This document shows positions 40,551-50,011 of a DNA stretch of 51,236 nucleotides, in pieces. The position numbers and the translations under genes were made by a program. Every line of letters begins with the position of its first letter. The stretch's first letter is position 1. The notes under the pieces are model-generated. The model did no database searches. It was not told where the DNA came from and was given only the letters and a program-made list of their open reading frames with translations. Source of the DNA: Methanosarcinales archaeon. GTDB taxonomy: Archaea; Halobacteriota; Syntropharchaeia; Alkanophagales; Methanospirareceae. The stretch is taken from the NCBI GenBank assembly GCA_030611585.1, contig JAUWPM010000003.1:1-51236 (forward strand), in the 5' to 3' direction.

Positions 40551-41537
40551 ATGACTACCGGTGGTGGAATTGGAAGGGTCGTTGTTGCACCTGCGCACTT
40601 ACACGCGGGTAACATGGACTTAACCGGAGACCTTGGACGGCTCTACGGCACTGCGGGTTTCACTATTGATTACCCCCGAACGGTTATAGAAGCAGTTAAA
40701 TCGGACAAGATCACTGTTAGGGGAGAAGACAGAGAGAACGCAGAGAGATATGCGAGTGCGTTCATGGAGCGATTCAAGGTCGGGGGTGGGATCGAGATAA
40801 ACGTCAAGGAAACCATTCCGGAGCATCTCGGCATGGGATCTCAGACCGCACTCGCGTTATCTATCGGCAGTGCGATTTCAGAACTTTATAACCGCTCTAT
40901 TGCTGTGGAAGAGATGGCTATTGCGCTTGGAAGGTCAGACATCGTTGCGCTTGGTTTTAACTCGTTCCAAACCGGAGGGTTCATCGTTGACGGCGGATAC
41001 AAAATAGAAGACAAATGCAGGCGGGTTCCACCCTGCATATTCAGGTATCCGATACCGGAGGACTGGCTATTCGTCGTTTGCATACCGAAAAAGCCGATAC
41101 CAGCGATACTGAAGATAAAAGAGCACGAGGAAGAGATACTTAACAATCTGAAGCCAATGCCGGAGCAGACGTCCGACCGTCTCTCAAGAATAATGCTCAT
41201 GCAGGTTATGCCCTCTATTATGGAGCACGACATAAAGACCTTCGGTAAATACATAACGGCGTTCAACAGCCGCCTTGGCGGTTTCTGGGAAGAGTTCCAG
41301 GAAGGCAACACTTACTGCGACCCCATCGTGGAGGCGGGAGTGAAAATACTGTTAGAGAACGGAGCTTATGGCGCGTGCCAAACCTGCTGGGGTCCAACGT
41401 TCTACGGGCTCGTGGACGACGGGGACACCGCGCGAAAGCTCGTTGCGAAACTTGAGGATCTTTTAGATAGCGAAGGCGGAGGGGAAGTATTTTATACCCC
41501 AGGCAACAATCAAGGAGCGAGAATAATAAAATGGTAA
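40551..41537 (+). CDS. mptG: Beta-ribofuranosylaminobenzene 5'-phosphate (beta-RFAP) synthase
   Basis: 328 residues, GHMP-kinase fold but not a kinase. It condenses 4-hydroxybenzoate (or p-aminobenzoate) with PRPP, releasing CO2 and PPi, the first committed step of methanopterin synthesis. VVAPAHLHAGNMDLTGDLGRLYG is the N-terminal family signature, ETIPEHLGMGSQTALALSIG the glycine-rich loop, and YGACQTCWGPTFYGLVDD the C-terminal block. Normal length. Its stop overlaps the start of the first DUF1464 gene (7 bases). A tetrahydromethanopterin-dependent C1 metabolism is implied. Confidence 0.9.
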   Translation: MTTGGGIGRVVVAPAHLHAGNMDLTGDLGRLYGTAGFTIDYPRTVIEAVKSDKITVRGEDRENAERYASAFMERFKVGGGIEINVKETIPEHLGMGSQTALALSIGSAISELYNRSIAVEEMAIALGRSDIVALGFNSFQTGGFIVDGGYKIEDKCRRVPPCIFRYPIPEDWLFVVCIPKKPIPAILKIKEHEEEILNNLKPMPEQTSDRLSRIMLMQVMPSIMEHDIKTFGKYITAFNSRLGGFWEEFQEGNTYCDPIVEAGVKILLENGAYGACQTCWGPTFYGLVDDGDTARKLVAKLEDLLDSEGGGEVFYTPGNNQGARIIKW

Positions 41538-42682
41538 CCGCAATAGGAATAGACCCCGGAACGAAGAGCATGGACGTTTTCGGCTTTGATGACGAGACCG
41601 AGGAGGTGATTATGGACCTCGCAATACCCCGGATTGAGGTAACGAAGAATCCTGCGATCGTGCTGGATGCGATACGTGAATTAGGCATGGAGATAGACGT
41701 AATCGTCGGTCCAAGCGGCTACGGGCTGCCAATGGTAAAAGCTTCGGAAGCTGCGGATGCAGAGATCAATGCGGCAACGTTCATAACGAAAGCCGACATT
41801 GCGAGAAGGCTGAACATCGTCGGGTTACGGGAGTTGATGTTCCTAATGAAGAAGTCGAACCTAAACGTCTGGTTTCCGCCTGGAGTCATCCATCTACCGA
41901 CCGTTCCAGAATACCGGAAGATAAACAAAATAGACCTGGGGACCGCAGACAAGGTCTTCACCGCAGTTTCCGGGATAAAGGATCAAGCGGAGAAATACGG
42001 GATCGAGTACTCAGGAACGTCGTTCATCGTGCTTGAGATTGGCTTCGGCTACACGGCTGCGATGGGAATAGAAAATGGTAAGATAGTTGACGGCGTCGGC
42101 GGAACCATGGGCGGAGTCGGGTACATGGGCATGGGTGCGGTAGACGGAGAACTCGCATACGCCCTGGCGAATACTGTAACGGACTTTTCAAAGATGATGC
42201 TCTTCGATGGCGGTGCAGCCGCTATTTCACAGATAAACCCACAGAAGACTTCTATTGAGGAATTCGTTAGCCGTGCACGGCGGCAAGACTCAGAGCAGCA
42301 TGTGAAGCTTGCTTATTTCGCTATGCTGGAATCAATAATCAAGGATACGTATCTGATGCTTTCTTCCGTCAGGAAGCCAAAGGAGATATTGCTTAGCGGT
42401 CGGTTCACGAGGATCGAGCCCTTCGTTCAGGACGTAACCGCAGTACTGCGGGATCATCTCCAGGGGCTCGGAATCCAAGCAGGAATAAGAACCCTGACAA
42501 GGACTGGCGGTGAGGTAAAAGAAGCTGCGGAGGGTGCGGCACTCATTGCAAATGGGATAGCAGGCGGGAAATACGAGAACCTGATCGAAACTATGGAGCT
42601 GCGGAAAAGCTCAGGCGGGGTGTTCAGCCACGTCTACATGAATAAGGAAGTACGGGGACGAATGGAGGAGACCTTTAGCTGA
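41531..42682 (+). CDS. DUF1464 family protein (ASKHA-fold, predicted kinase), copy 1
   Basis: 383 residues. AIGIDPGTKSMDVFGFDDET is the phosphate-1 motif of actin-like (ASKHA) ATPases, and the family (COG2441) has been annotated as predicted butyrate kinase-like. IVGPSGYGLP, FPPGVIHLPTVPEYRKINKIDLGTADK, and VGGTMGGVGYMGMGAVDGELAY (adenine/phosphate loops) are conserved with copy 2. Substrate unknown. It overlaps the beta-RFAP synthase gene, so a role linked to methanopterin or another C1 cofactor is a reasonable guess. Confidence 0.85.
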   Translation: MVTAIGIDPGTKSMDVFGFDDETEEVIMDLAIPRIEVTKNPAIVLDAIRELGMEIDVIVGPSGYGLPMVKASEAADAEINAATFITKADIARRLNIVGLRELMFLMKKSNLNVWFPPGVIHLPTVPEYRKINKIDLGTADKVFTAVSGIKDQAEKYGIEYSGTSFIVLEIGFGYTAAMGIENGKIVDGVGGTMGGVGYMGMGAVDGELAYALANTVTDFSKMMLFDGGAAAISQINPQKTSIEEFVSRARRQDSEQHVKLAYFAMLESIIKDTYLMLSSVRKPKEILLSGRFTRIEPFVQDVTAVLRDHLQGLGIQAGIRTLTRTGGEVKEAAEGAALIANGIAGGKYENLIETMELRKSSGGVFSHVYMNKEVRGRMEETFS

Positions 42683-42702
42683 TAAAGGGGTATTCAAAAA
42701 TT

Positions 42703-43839
42703 ATGACACGAGCGGCAGGTGTTGATCCGGGCACGAAGAGCATGGACATCTGTGCGATTGAAGATGGCAAGGTGTACTATGAGAATCCACTTGATAATAT
42801 CGAATTAGCAAAAGAGCCGGAAAGGATAAACGATGCGTTACGAGAAGCGTTACCCGTGGATCTCATTACCGGACCTTCGGGTTATGGCGTGGAGCCAACG
42901 CGAATAGAGGAGATTCCGGAACGCATCTTCGAGGATTGGTATTACAATTATATCTTGCTGACAACGAAGGCGGAGATACAGAAAGGGATCGCGGACGGCG
43001 TATTTGGCGCGATACTGTACAAGAACATGACGGATTTCTCGGTCTGGATGAGACGGGAGAAGTTCCCGGTTACGTTCATCCCCGGAGTGATCGAACTGCC
43101 GACCGTGCCGTACTACCGGAAGATAAACAAGCTGGATATGGGTACTGCGGACAAGTTAGCCGTGACTGCTCTTGGGGTTCACGACCAGGCGAGACGGTTA
43201 GGGATTCCGTATTCGGACGTGTCATTCATACTCGTGGAAGTTGGCTTTGGCTACAATGCGGTTATGGGCGTAGAAGGCGGCAGAATCGTGGACGGCATTG
43301 GGGGTACGAACTTCCCGGGTATCGGGTTTTTAACCGCTTCGGCGTTGGATGGCGAATTGGTGCAGCTCGTCCGTAACTGGGAGCGAAAGGACGTATTCGA
43401 GGGTGGCGTGGTGTCCGTTACCGGCGAAATGGATCCGGAGGCGTTTGTAAACCGGAAAGACGCTAAAAACGAGATTGCATTTGACGCAATGATGGATGGC
43501 ATAAAGAAAGCGGTTGCGTCAATGAAGGTATCGGTAAATAATCCACGCGAAATTCTACTCTCTGGTAGGTGGGCGAAGCAGAACGAGATAAAGAAGGAGC
43601 TGATAACGCGGCTTTCACATCACGCGGACGTGCGTGCAGTAGGGTTCTTAGAGGGTGCGGCAAAGACGAAGGAGACTGCGCAGGGCTATGCCGTCATCGC
43701 GGACGGGTTGGCTGGCGGCGAATTCAAGCAGTTGATCGAGTGGATGAAGATAAACGAAGCTCAGGGGACTGCTCTGGATTATGTTTATCATCCAAAGTTT
43801 GAGGGCGTGCCGGAGAGGTTTGTGGGGTTTAAAGGGTAA
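42703..43839 (+). CDS. DUF1464 family protein (ASKHA-fold, predicted kinase), copy 2
   Basis: 378 residues, tandem paralogue of the preceding gene: GVDPGTKSMDICAIEDGKVY, ITGPSGYGVEP, FIPGVIELPTVPYYRKINKLDMGTADK, IGGTNFPGIGFLTASALDGELVQL. Both keep the phosphate-1 motif, so neither is an obvious dead subunit. They may work as a heterodimer or on related substrates. Gap to copy 1 is 20 bases. Last gene of the three-gene operon; the CRISPR operon starts about 140 bases later with its own TATA box. Confidence 0.85.
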   Translation: MTRAAGVDPGTKSMDICAIEDGKVYYENPLDNIELAKEPERINDALREALPVDLITGPSGYGVEPTRIEEIPERIFEDWYYNYILLTTKAEIQKGIADGVFGAILYKNMTDFSVWMRREKFPVTFIPGVIELPTVPYYRKINKLDMGTADKLAVTALGVHDQARRLGIPYSDVSFILVEVGFGYNAVMGVEGGRIVDGIGGTNFPGIGFLTASALDGELVQLVRNWERKDVFEGGVVSVTGEMDPEAFVNRKDAKNEIAFDAMMDGIKKAVASMKVSVNNPREILLSGRWAKQNEIKKELITRLSHHADVRAVGFLEGAAKTKETAQGYAVIADGLAGGEFKQLIEWMKINEAQGTALDYVYHPKFEGVPERFVGFKG

Positions 43840-43968
43840 AGTAAGGGTGGAGTGTCGTGGTATCTTAAAAAAGCGGAGCACGGTAGTTGGTTTGGTGGAG
43901 TGGGAAGAGGCGCATCAGAGCAATTTCAAATGATTTCTTTTTGTCCCAAAGCTCTCAAAAGCGATAAA

Positions 43969-43977
43969 CTTATATAG
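43969..43977 (+). promoter_or_regulatory. TATA box of the type III-A CRISPR-Cas operon
   Basis: CTTATATAG, about 33 bases before the ATG at 44010. The track's ATG at 43983 is only 6 bases from this box and would lie upstream of the transcription start, so 44010 is the better start for cas10. Confidence 0.6.
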
Positions 43978-44009
43978 TAGGAATGATCTTATGTAATGCT
44001 ACATTCCAA

Positions 44010-46442
44010 ATGGATGAGAAGATAATCCAACTTTCCGCTTTGTTACATGATATAGGTAAGTTCTGGCAGGGTGTGGGTGAAAAAGGGAAACACTCAGAAT
44101 TAAGTAGCATGTTTATTCAGGAGTACGTGCCAGAGCAGTGGCACGGGGCTGCTGGGATCGTCGCGAAGCATCATGATCCAGAAGCACGCAAGTCCGGGGA
44201 GTATAAACCTTTAAAGACGATTGTATGTGCAGATTGGCTCTCATCGGGTGAGCGGCGAGGGTTAGTAGAGGATGAAGATAAAGGCGAGCGGAAAGCGACA
44301 CCGCTGATGTCTATTTTTTCGGAGATTAACATTGGTAAAGGCACGCCTGGTCCCGCGCAGTATTATCCCATACATAAGTTGGAATTGGATAAGGAAGTTA
44401 TATTTCCCAAACCGTTAGAAGGTAAGAAAGGAGAAGATCGTTTAAAGGGGGATTATACCGGATTATGGACGGATTTCGTGAAAGAAGTGGAAAGCATAAA
44501 GGTGATAACAGATTTTGATGCGTATTTCAATACGCTTTACTATCTATTGCAGAAATATACGTGGTGTGTGCCTTCTGCGGTCTGGAAAGATGTTCCGGAT
44601 GTTTCCTTGTTTGATCATTTGAAGACGACATGTGCGATTGCAGCGTGTTTGTGCAATGCCGAGGAGCATTACCTCAACAACGTGATAAGTGGTATAGAAA
44701 AAAGTTGGAGAAAAGAAGATTTAAATGAGGAAGAGGAAAGCGCCTTAAATGATGGTAAATTCCTGCTTATAGGTGGGGATATTTCTGGCGTCCAGAATTT
44801 TATTTATGCCGTAACCTCAAAAGGAGCCGCGAAAGGTTTACGTGGCAGGTCGTTTTACCTTGAGTTGCTTACAGAAAGCACTGCCAAGTATATCTTACGT
44901 GAATTGAATTTGCCAATTGCAAATCTACTCTATTGCGGTGGTGGACATTTTTACATCCTCGCACCCAGCGTTGTAGAGAGCGATTTAGAAGGTTTAAGGA
45001 AAAGAATTGCTGAAGATTTGTTAGAGGTTCACAGTGTAGAACTATATTTAGTGCTTGATTGGCTTCTGTTATCTGCTAATGTATTTCAAAAGAGGCAGTT
45101 TGGCGATGCATGGACGGGTATAGGCAAGAAAATAGCGAAAATGAAGAAGAGGAAATTTGCAGAGATTCTGGAGAGGCATGATAGAATTTTTGGACCCATG
45201 GGCGAAGGGGGAACAAAAGAGACTTGTGATATCTGCGGTAGTGAGGAAGAAGTAATTGAGGAAGAAGATGGAAGGAGAATATGTACCTTTTGTAAAAGTT
45301 TAGAGAGTCTTGCGAAAGAGATTGGAAAGGCAAGTTATTGGATTGAAACATGGAAAACTGATATAAAAATAAGTGAAAAAGAAAAAGGTAGTTGGAAAGA
45401 AGCTATTTCTAAATTTGGTGTTGAATATGCGTTTGTGGAAAAGATGGATAATGATTTGAAGACAAGAGAAGCTGACCACATATCAGTGTATAAGCTAAAT
45501 GATACCCATTTCTCGAATGTTATTCCAGGCTATAAGGATGCGAAATCGCCAATTTCATTTGGATTTAAGTTCTTGACGAAGAATACCCCATATAAAGAAA
45601 TAAAAGATATGGAAGGAAAAGCCCACCCCACAGAGGATATAAAAGATTTTCGCGATTTAGCGAGAGATTCTGAAGGAATAAATACTTGGGCTGTATTAAG
45701 AGCTGACGTAGATAATCTTGGTAAGATATTTGCAGATGGTTTAGGTGAGGATAGAACGATTTCAAGAGTATCAAATCTGAGCGCCATGCTTTCGCTCTTC
45801 TTTATGGGCTGGATGGAGAAGATATGTGAAGATGATAAATATAGGGAGAAAGTGTATGCGATTTACTCTGGAGGGGATGACCTTTTCGTAGTTGGTGCAT
45901 GGGATAGAATGCCAGAAATAGGGAAGAATATTTATGACGATTTCGGGACTTTCACGTGCATGAATCCAAATATAACCTTATCCGTAGGTATAACGATAGC
46001 GCCGTCAGAGAAATATCCGTTGTATCAAGCTGCGGATTTGGCAGGAAAAGCATTGGATAAATCAAAGGATTTGAAAGGAAAAAATGGTGTCACGTTCTTG
46101 AATATGCCAATGAAGTGGGATATATTCAGCGGAGATATTACAGAACTCAAAGAAGATTTGAAGAAGCTTCTTAATGCCAGCGTTTCTCGTGGCTTTTTAC
46201 AAAAGTTGAATGCGATATATGGCGAATATGAAAAACAGAAGGTGGAACATGGAGAAGCTTCAGCAAAGTATGACGACCGATATGGTAGATGGCGATGGTT
46301 ATTGGCGTACGTGATAGCGAGAACAAAAGTTTCAAAAGAGGATAAGCAATTATTGAAAAAAACGGAAGTGCTCATTCGTAAAAATATTGAGTATTTACCT
46401 ATCGCAGTGCGATGGGTAGAATATTTAACGAGAAAGGAATAG
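44010..46442 (+). CDS. csm1: Type III-A CRISPR effector Cas10 (Csm1)
   Basis: 810 residues from the ATG at 44010 (MDEKIIQLSALLHDIGKF). The N-terminal HD nuclease motif has His13-Asp14, plus AKHHDPE. A first, degenerate palm domain starts around LLIGGDISGVQNFIY. A zinc finger follows (CDICGSEEEVIEEEDGRRICTFC, about 405-430). The second palm has YSGGDDLFVVG with intact GGDD (621-624), which synthesises cyclic oligoadenylates. The HD domain cuts ssDNA when target RNA is bound. The C-terminal helical D4 domain ends at VRWVEYLTRKE. Intact active sites imply both DNase and cOA signalling, fitting the CARF-HEPN gene at the end of the operon. Confidence 0.96.
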   Translation: MDEKIIQLSALLHDIGKFWQGVGEKGKHSELSSMFIQEYVPEQWHGAAGIVAKHHDPEARKSGEYKPLKTIVCADWLSSGERRGLVEDEDKGERKATPLMSIFSEINIGKGTPGPAQYYPIHKLELDKEVIFPKPLEGKKGEDRLKGDYTGLWTDFVKEVESIKVITDFDAYFNTLYYLLQKYTWCVPSAVWKDVPDVSLFDHLKTTCAIAACLCNAEEHYLNNVISGIEKSWRKEDLNEEEESALNDGKFLLIGGDISGVQNFIYAVTSKGAAKGLRGRSFYLELLTESTAKYILRELNLPIANLLYCGGGHFYILAPSVVESDLEGLRKRIAEDLLEVHSVELYLVLDWLLLSANVFQKRQFGDAWTGIGKKIAKMKKRKFAEILERHDRIFGPMGEGGTKETCDICGSEEEVIEEEDGRRICTFCKSLESLAKEIGKASYWIETWKTDIKISEKEKGSWKEAISKFGVEYAFVEKMDNDLKTREADHISVYKLNDTHFSNVIPGYKDAKSPISFGFKFLTKNTPYKEIKDMEGKAHPTEDIKDFRDLARDSEGINTWAVLRADVDNLGKIFADGLGEDRTISRVSNLSAMLSLFFMGWMEKICEDDKYREKVYAIYSGGDDLFVVGAWDRMPEIGKNIYDDFGTFTCMNPNITLSVGITIAPSEKYPLYQAADLAGKALDKSKDLKGKNGVTFLNMPMKWDIFSGDITELKEDLKKLLNASVSRGFLQKLNAIYGEYEKQKVEHGEASAKYDDRYGRWRWLLAYVIARTKVSKEDKQLLKKTEVLIRKNIEYLPIAVRWVEYLTRKE

Positions 46443-46443
46443 G

Positions 46444-46827
46444 GTGAGAAAAATGGGTGATGGAATCGTAGAGGAAATAAAAGGGGAATTGCTTTCCATA
46501 CTGGATGGCGATTCCGAAAAATTGGTGAATAACGCGAAGAAATTGGGCAGGCATTTGAGTGGAAGACTCACTACATCTCAGATAAGACGCATTTTCAGTG
46601 AAGTGAAGCAGATGGAAAACTATGACAAGAATAGGTTAAACCTGCTACGACCGAAAATGGCTTATACTGCTGCCCGACACAAGAAGACAGTGCGAGAGAT
46701 AGTAGATTTACAGGAAGTTTTGGATGAGTGTATAAAAAACACGAACAGCGAAGAGCGGTTCAAGAATTTCGGGGATTTTTTCGAGGCAATATTGGCATAT
46801 CACCGTTATTATGGGGGAAAAGAATAG
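46444..46827 (+). CDS. csm2: Csm2, small helical subunit of the Csm complex
   Basis: 127 residues, all-alpha. LGRHLSGRLTTSQIRRIFSEVKQMEN and LLRPKMAYTAARHK match the Csm2 family; several copies line the belly of the complex along the crRNA. The track start is a GTG at 46444, 1 base after the cas10 stop; the ATG at 46453 (MGDGIVEEI) is an alternative. Confidence 0.92.
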   Translation: MRKMGDGIVEEIKGELLSILDGDSEKLVNNAKKLGRHLSGRLTTSQIRRIFSEVKQMENYDKNRLNLLRPKMAYTAARHKKTVREIVDLQEVLDECIKNTNSEERFKNFGDFFEAILAYHRYYGGKE

Positions 46828-46836
46828 GAGGTAAAA

Positions 46837-47664
46837 ATGGTAGAAATAAGTCTGGAAGGAAAGATTGTGATTACAGGAAATATAAGAACAGAAACGGGTT
46901 TAAGTATTGGCGGCGCGACCGTTGGATTAGATATAGGTGGAGTGGATAATCCCGTGATAAAGAATGCAGAAGGTAAACCGTATATACCAGGGTCATCGCT
47001 AAAAGGTAAAATGCGCTCGCTTTTGGAAAAAGCAAATGGATTAGCCACAGATGATAAGCGAATATGGGTAGTGCCAAATGAAATAAGCATACACATGTGT
47101 AATGAGCCGGAGTGCGTGGTCTGCAATATATTTGGAAGGACAACAAGAAAGGAACCTTATTCATCTCCAGGTGGAGGTGCGATAAAAATAGAGAAAGAAA
47201 ACGTTACACCCACTCGTTTAATAGTGAGAGATGCTGTGCTTTCGGAAGATAGCGTAAAAAAGCTGAGGGGGCTGAAGACCGACTTAGAATTTACAGAAGT
47301 GAAGTGGGAGAATGTAATAGATAGAATAACCTCGGCAGCGACTCCAAGACAGATGGAACGGGTTCCAGAAGGAGCAGAATTCAAGTTCGGGATGATATAC
47401 AATGTCTTTACGGAATCAGACAAAAGCAACTTGAGAGAAGTATTCAAAGCACTGGAGCTTCTTGAGCACGATTATCTCGGAGGAAGCGGCTCGAGGGGAT
47501 ATGGCAAGGTGAAATTTGAAGACGTGAACGTATATTGGAATTCAAAGGCTGATTATGAGAACGGAGATGTAGACACCGAGACGAAAACATCAATAAATGG
47601 CGAATACAAAACGCCTGCGAGCATAGTAAAGAATTTTGAAGCGATAAAGGAAAAAATCAAGTAG
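46837..47664 (+). CDS. csm3: Csm3, Cas7-type backbone RAMP with RNase activity
   Basis: 275 residues, RAMP fold. GLSIGGATVGLDIGGVDNPVIKN contains the Asp position that catalyses target-RNA cleavage at 6-nt intervals in characterised Csm3 proteins; YIPGSSLKGKMRSLLEK is the conserved RAMP loop; YLGGSGSRGYGKVKF is the glycine-rich C-terminal loop. CNEPECVVC could bind zinc. Normal length. GGAGG precedes the ATG. Confidence 0.95.
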   Translation: MVEISLEGKIVITGNIRTETGLSIGGATVGLDIGGVDNPVIKNAEGKPYIPGSSLKGKMRSLLEKANGLATDDKRIWVVPNEISIHMCNEPECVVCNIFGRTTRKEPYSSPGGGAIKIEKENVTPTRLIVRDAVLSEDSVKKLRGLKTDLEFTEVKWENVIDRITSAATPRQMERVPEGAEFKFGMIYNVFTESDKSNLREVFKALELLEHDYLGGSGSRGYGKVKFEDVNVYWNSKADYENGDVDTETKTSINGEYKTPASIVKNFEAIKEKIK

Positions 47665-47665
47665 C

Positions 47666-48739
47666 ATGAGAGTATGCAAACTGAAGCCAAAGGCGCATTT
47701 TCATCTTGGCGAGAAGGAGACGATTTTGGAGAAGACATCTGATTACATACATTCTGATACCTTATTCAGCGCTATTTGTAACGCATACAGATTGCTTTAC
47801 GGTAACGAAGAACTTGAGACTATGTTAGAAGGATTTATGCGGCATGAGCCACCATTTTTATTCTCTTCTGCTTTTGTGTACGCAGACGATATATTAGTGC
47901 TCCCTTTACCATTATCCGTAGACTGGGATAAATATATGGATAGAGAAGTAATAGAAGGACTAAATGCAGAGAGAAAAGAGACGGATAAGATAGACAGATT
48001 TGACCTTCTAAAAAGGTTAAAGCGGGTGAAATTTGTTTCCGAGCGTATTTTCCGGGACTTGACAAAGGATGAGCGTAGGATAAAGGAATATATTAACGAT
48101 AGGAACATCATCCAAGGCATCCTTTTTACTGATGAAGAAGTAGAAGGATTAAGAAAGCAATTTGATGTGCGAGAAAATAAGGATATAAAAATTTGGAGAG
48201 AACGAGAAGTCCCAAGGGTTGCAATAGATAGAAAAACAAATTCATCACATATTTATCATTTTGGTGAAGTATCATTTGCAACGGATTGTGGACTTTATTT
48301 CCTGATGGATTCGCGGCTGAAAGAATACGAGAAAAGAGTAGAGGCAACCATAAGAGTGCTTGGAGACGAAGGAATCGGCGGAGACCGAACTTACGGTAAA
48401 GGATTGTTTAAACCGGAATTTGACGAGATAGAAGTGAATATGGAACCAAAGAATCACTTTGTTACGCTTTCGTTATTTTATCCGCAGGAAGAGGAACTAT
48501 CCAAGCTAAAAGGCAGATACTACGAGTTGATAACCAGAGGAGGCTGGATTTACTCGATGGATGCGAAGAATCTGAGGCGTAGAACAGTGAGGATGTTCTC
48601 AGAGGGCTCGGTGTTTAGCACAGAGTCTAACTCGGGATTGTATGGCGGTTTAGCTGACGTTAAGCCTGAGGAATTTGCAGAACATGAGGTTTATAGATAT
48701 GGATATGCGTTTGCAGTACCGATGGAGGTGAGCGAATGA
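47666..48739 (+). CDS. csm4: Csm4, Cas5-type RAMP
   Basis: 357 residues. Family features: KPKAHFHLG at the start, SDTLFSAICNAYRLL, a central segment, and the glycine-rich GIGGDRTYGKGLFKP. Csm4 caps the crRNA 5' tag and bridges to Cas10. One base separates it from csm3, and its stop overlaps the csm5 start (ATGA). Confidence 0.92.
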   Translation: MRVCKLKPKAHFHLGEKETILEKTSDYIHSDTLFSAICNAYRLLYGNEELETMLEGFMRHEPPFLFSSAFVYADDILVLPLPLSVDWDKYMDREVIEGLNAERKETDKIDRFDLLKRLKRVKFVSERIFRDLTKDERRIKEYINDRNIIQGILFTDEEVEGLRKQFDVRENKDIKIWREREVPRVAIDRKTNSSHIYHFGEVSFATDCGLYFLMDSRLKEYEKRVEATIRVLGDEGIGGDRTYGKGLFKPEFDEIEVNMEPKNHFVTLSLFYPQEEELSKLKGRYYELITRGGWIYSMDAKNLRRRTVRMFSEGSVFSTESNSGLYGGLADVKPEEFAEHEVYRYGYAFAVPMEVSE

Positions 48740-50010
48740 GATATGAGTTAGAGGTGATCTCTCCGGTTCACGTAGGTAGTGGCAGGACAATAAGCCCGAT
48801 TGAGTACGTTGTAGAGGACAATTTTTATCGTGTAGATATGGACATGCTTTTTGAGGATGATAGATTTGATGCAGAGGGATTTATCGAAGATGCAAAGGGA
48901 GGAGCATTTTATCTTGGAAGATTCGCACCAGAGCTTGCGATGGAGCATGTTAGATATAGTTTAGATATTTCGAATTCTGTGAAAAATAATCTTTGTAAAT
49001 CGGTTTATCATCCAAGTGGAGAGATAAGAGAATTCATTAAGACCAAAGATTTGCCATATATTCCCGGTAGTTCAATGAAAGGTGCATTAAGAACTGCAAT
49101 GTTATGGAAAGCATTAAAAGATCCGCAAATATTCCAAGAAGCAAAAGATATCATAAGAGAACAGGGTAAAGTAAATCCAAAAAATGCGGGTGAAGGAATA
49201 GAAAAGCTTGTTTTTGGTAGAAATCCAAACTATGATTTACTAAGAGCATTACAAGTTTCTGATAGCCAAATAACAACGATGAATAACCTTGAATTATCAA
49301 AAGTAGTAATATTAAGCGATACAAGAGAGGGATATGGATGGAAGACGTTCCGAGGAAGAAGGTCATTTATAAATACCAATTATGAAGATGCCACACCTAT
49401 TTTTATCGAAGCATTGAAGCCAAGGAGTACATTGACAGGGACATTAAAGATAGATAATTGGCTTTTACGCGAAGAGGAAGAAGAGATAGCAAAAGAGCTG
49501 GAATTTAATGGCAAGCAATACTTGGTAGAAGATATTGCAAAGAATTGTAAAGAATTCGCTAAGGATTTTATTGCGGGAGAATTAGCGTTTTTGGAGCGAT
49601 ATAGAAGTGGTACGTTAAGGAAAGTGGTAGAATTCTATATGACGCTTCGAGAGGAGTTAAATAAGTTATCAGAAAATGAATTATTGCTCCCTATTTCATG
49701 GGGCTCGGGTTGGCATGGCATGACCATTGGGAACTTATTTGATGTAGAAAAGCTACGCAGAAATTTTGATTTGGGAAAGAATATCAAAAGAAGCGTTTGC
49801 AAAAAGTGCAATTCGGAATTAGTAAAAGAGAGGCCAAGTGATAGATTCTATGACTATTGCCCAAACTGCAGAAAGCACATAAGAAGAAATGAACAATATC
49901 AAAAAATAGTGAAAATGATCTGGCCGTTCCCGAAAACACGCCGATTAGTATTTGAAAATGGCAAACCGACATATCCTCTTGGGTGGGTAAAACTAAGCAT
50001 TGGAGATTGA
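48736..50010 (+). CDS. csm5: Csm5, Cas7-type RAMP at the crRNA 3' end
   Basis: 424 residues. LEVISPVHVGSGRTISPIEY is the N-terminal RAMP strand and loop typical of Csm5; YIPGSSMKGALRTAMLWKALKD is the conserved loop shared with Csm3. C-terminal CKKCNSELVKE...YCPNCRKH is a zinc-ribbon-like insertion. It terminates the backbone and helps recruit host nucleases for crRNA 3' trimming. Confidence 0.92.
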   Translation: MRYELEVISPVHVGSGRTISPIEYVVEDNFYRVDMDMLFEDDRFDAEGFIEDAKGGAFYLGRFAPELAMEHVRYSLDISNSVKNNLCKSVYHPSGEIREFIKTKDLPYIPGSSMKGALRTAMLWKALKDPQIFQEAKDIIREQGKVNPKNAGEGIEKLVFGRNPNYDLLRALQVSDSQITTMNNLELSKVVILSDTREGYGWKTFRGRRSFINTNYEDATPIFIEALKPRSTLTGTLKIDNWLLREEEEEIAKELEFNGKQYLVEDIAKNCKEFAKDFIAGELAFLERYRSGTLRKVVEFYMTLREELNKLSENELLLPISWGSGWHGMTIGNLFDVEKLRRNFDLGKNIKRSVCKKCNSELVKERPSDRFYDYCPNCRKHIRRNEQYQKIVKMIWPFPKTRRLVFENGKPTYPLGWVKLSIGD

Positions 50011-50011
50011 G

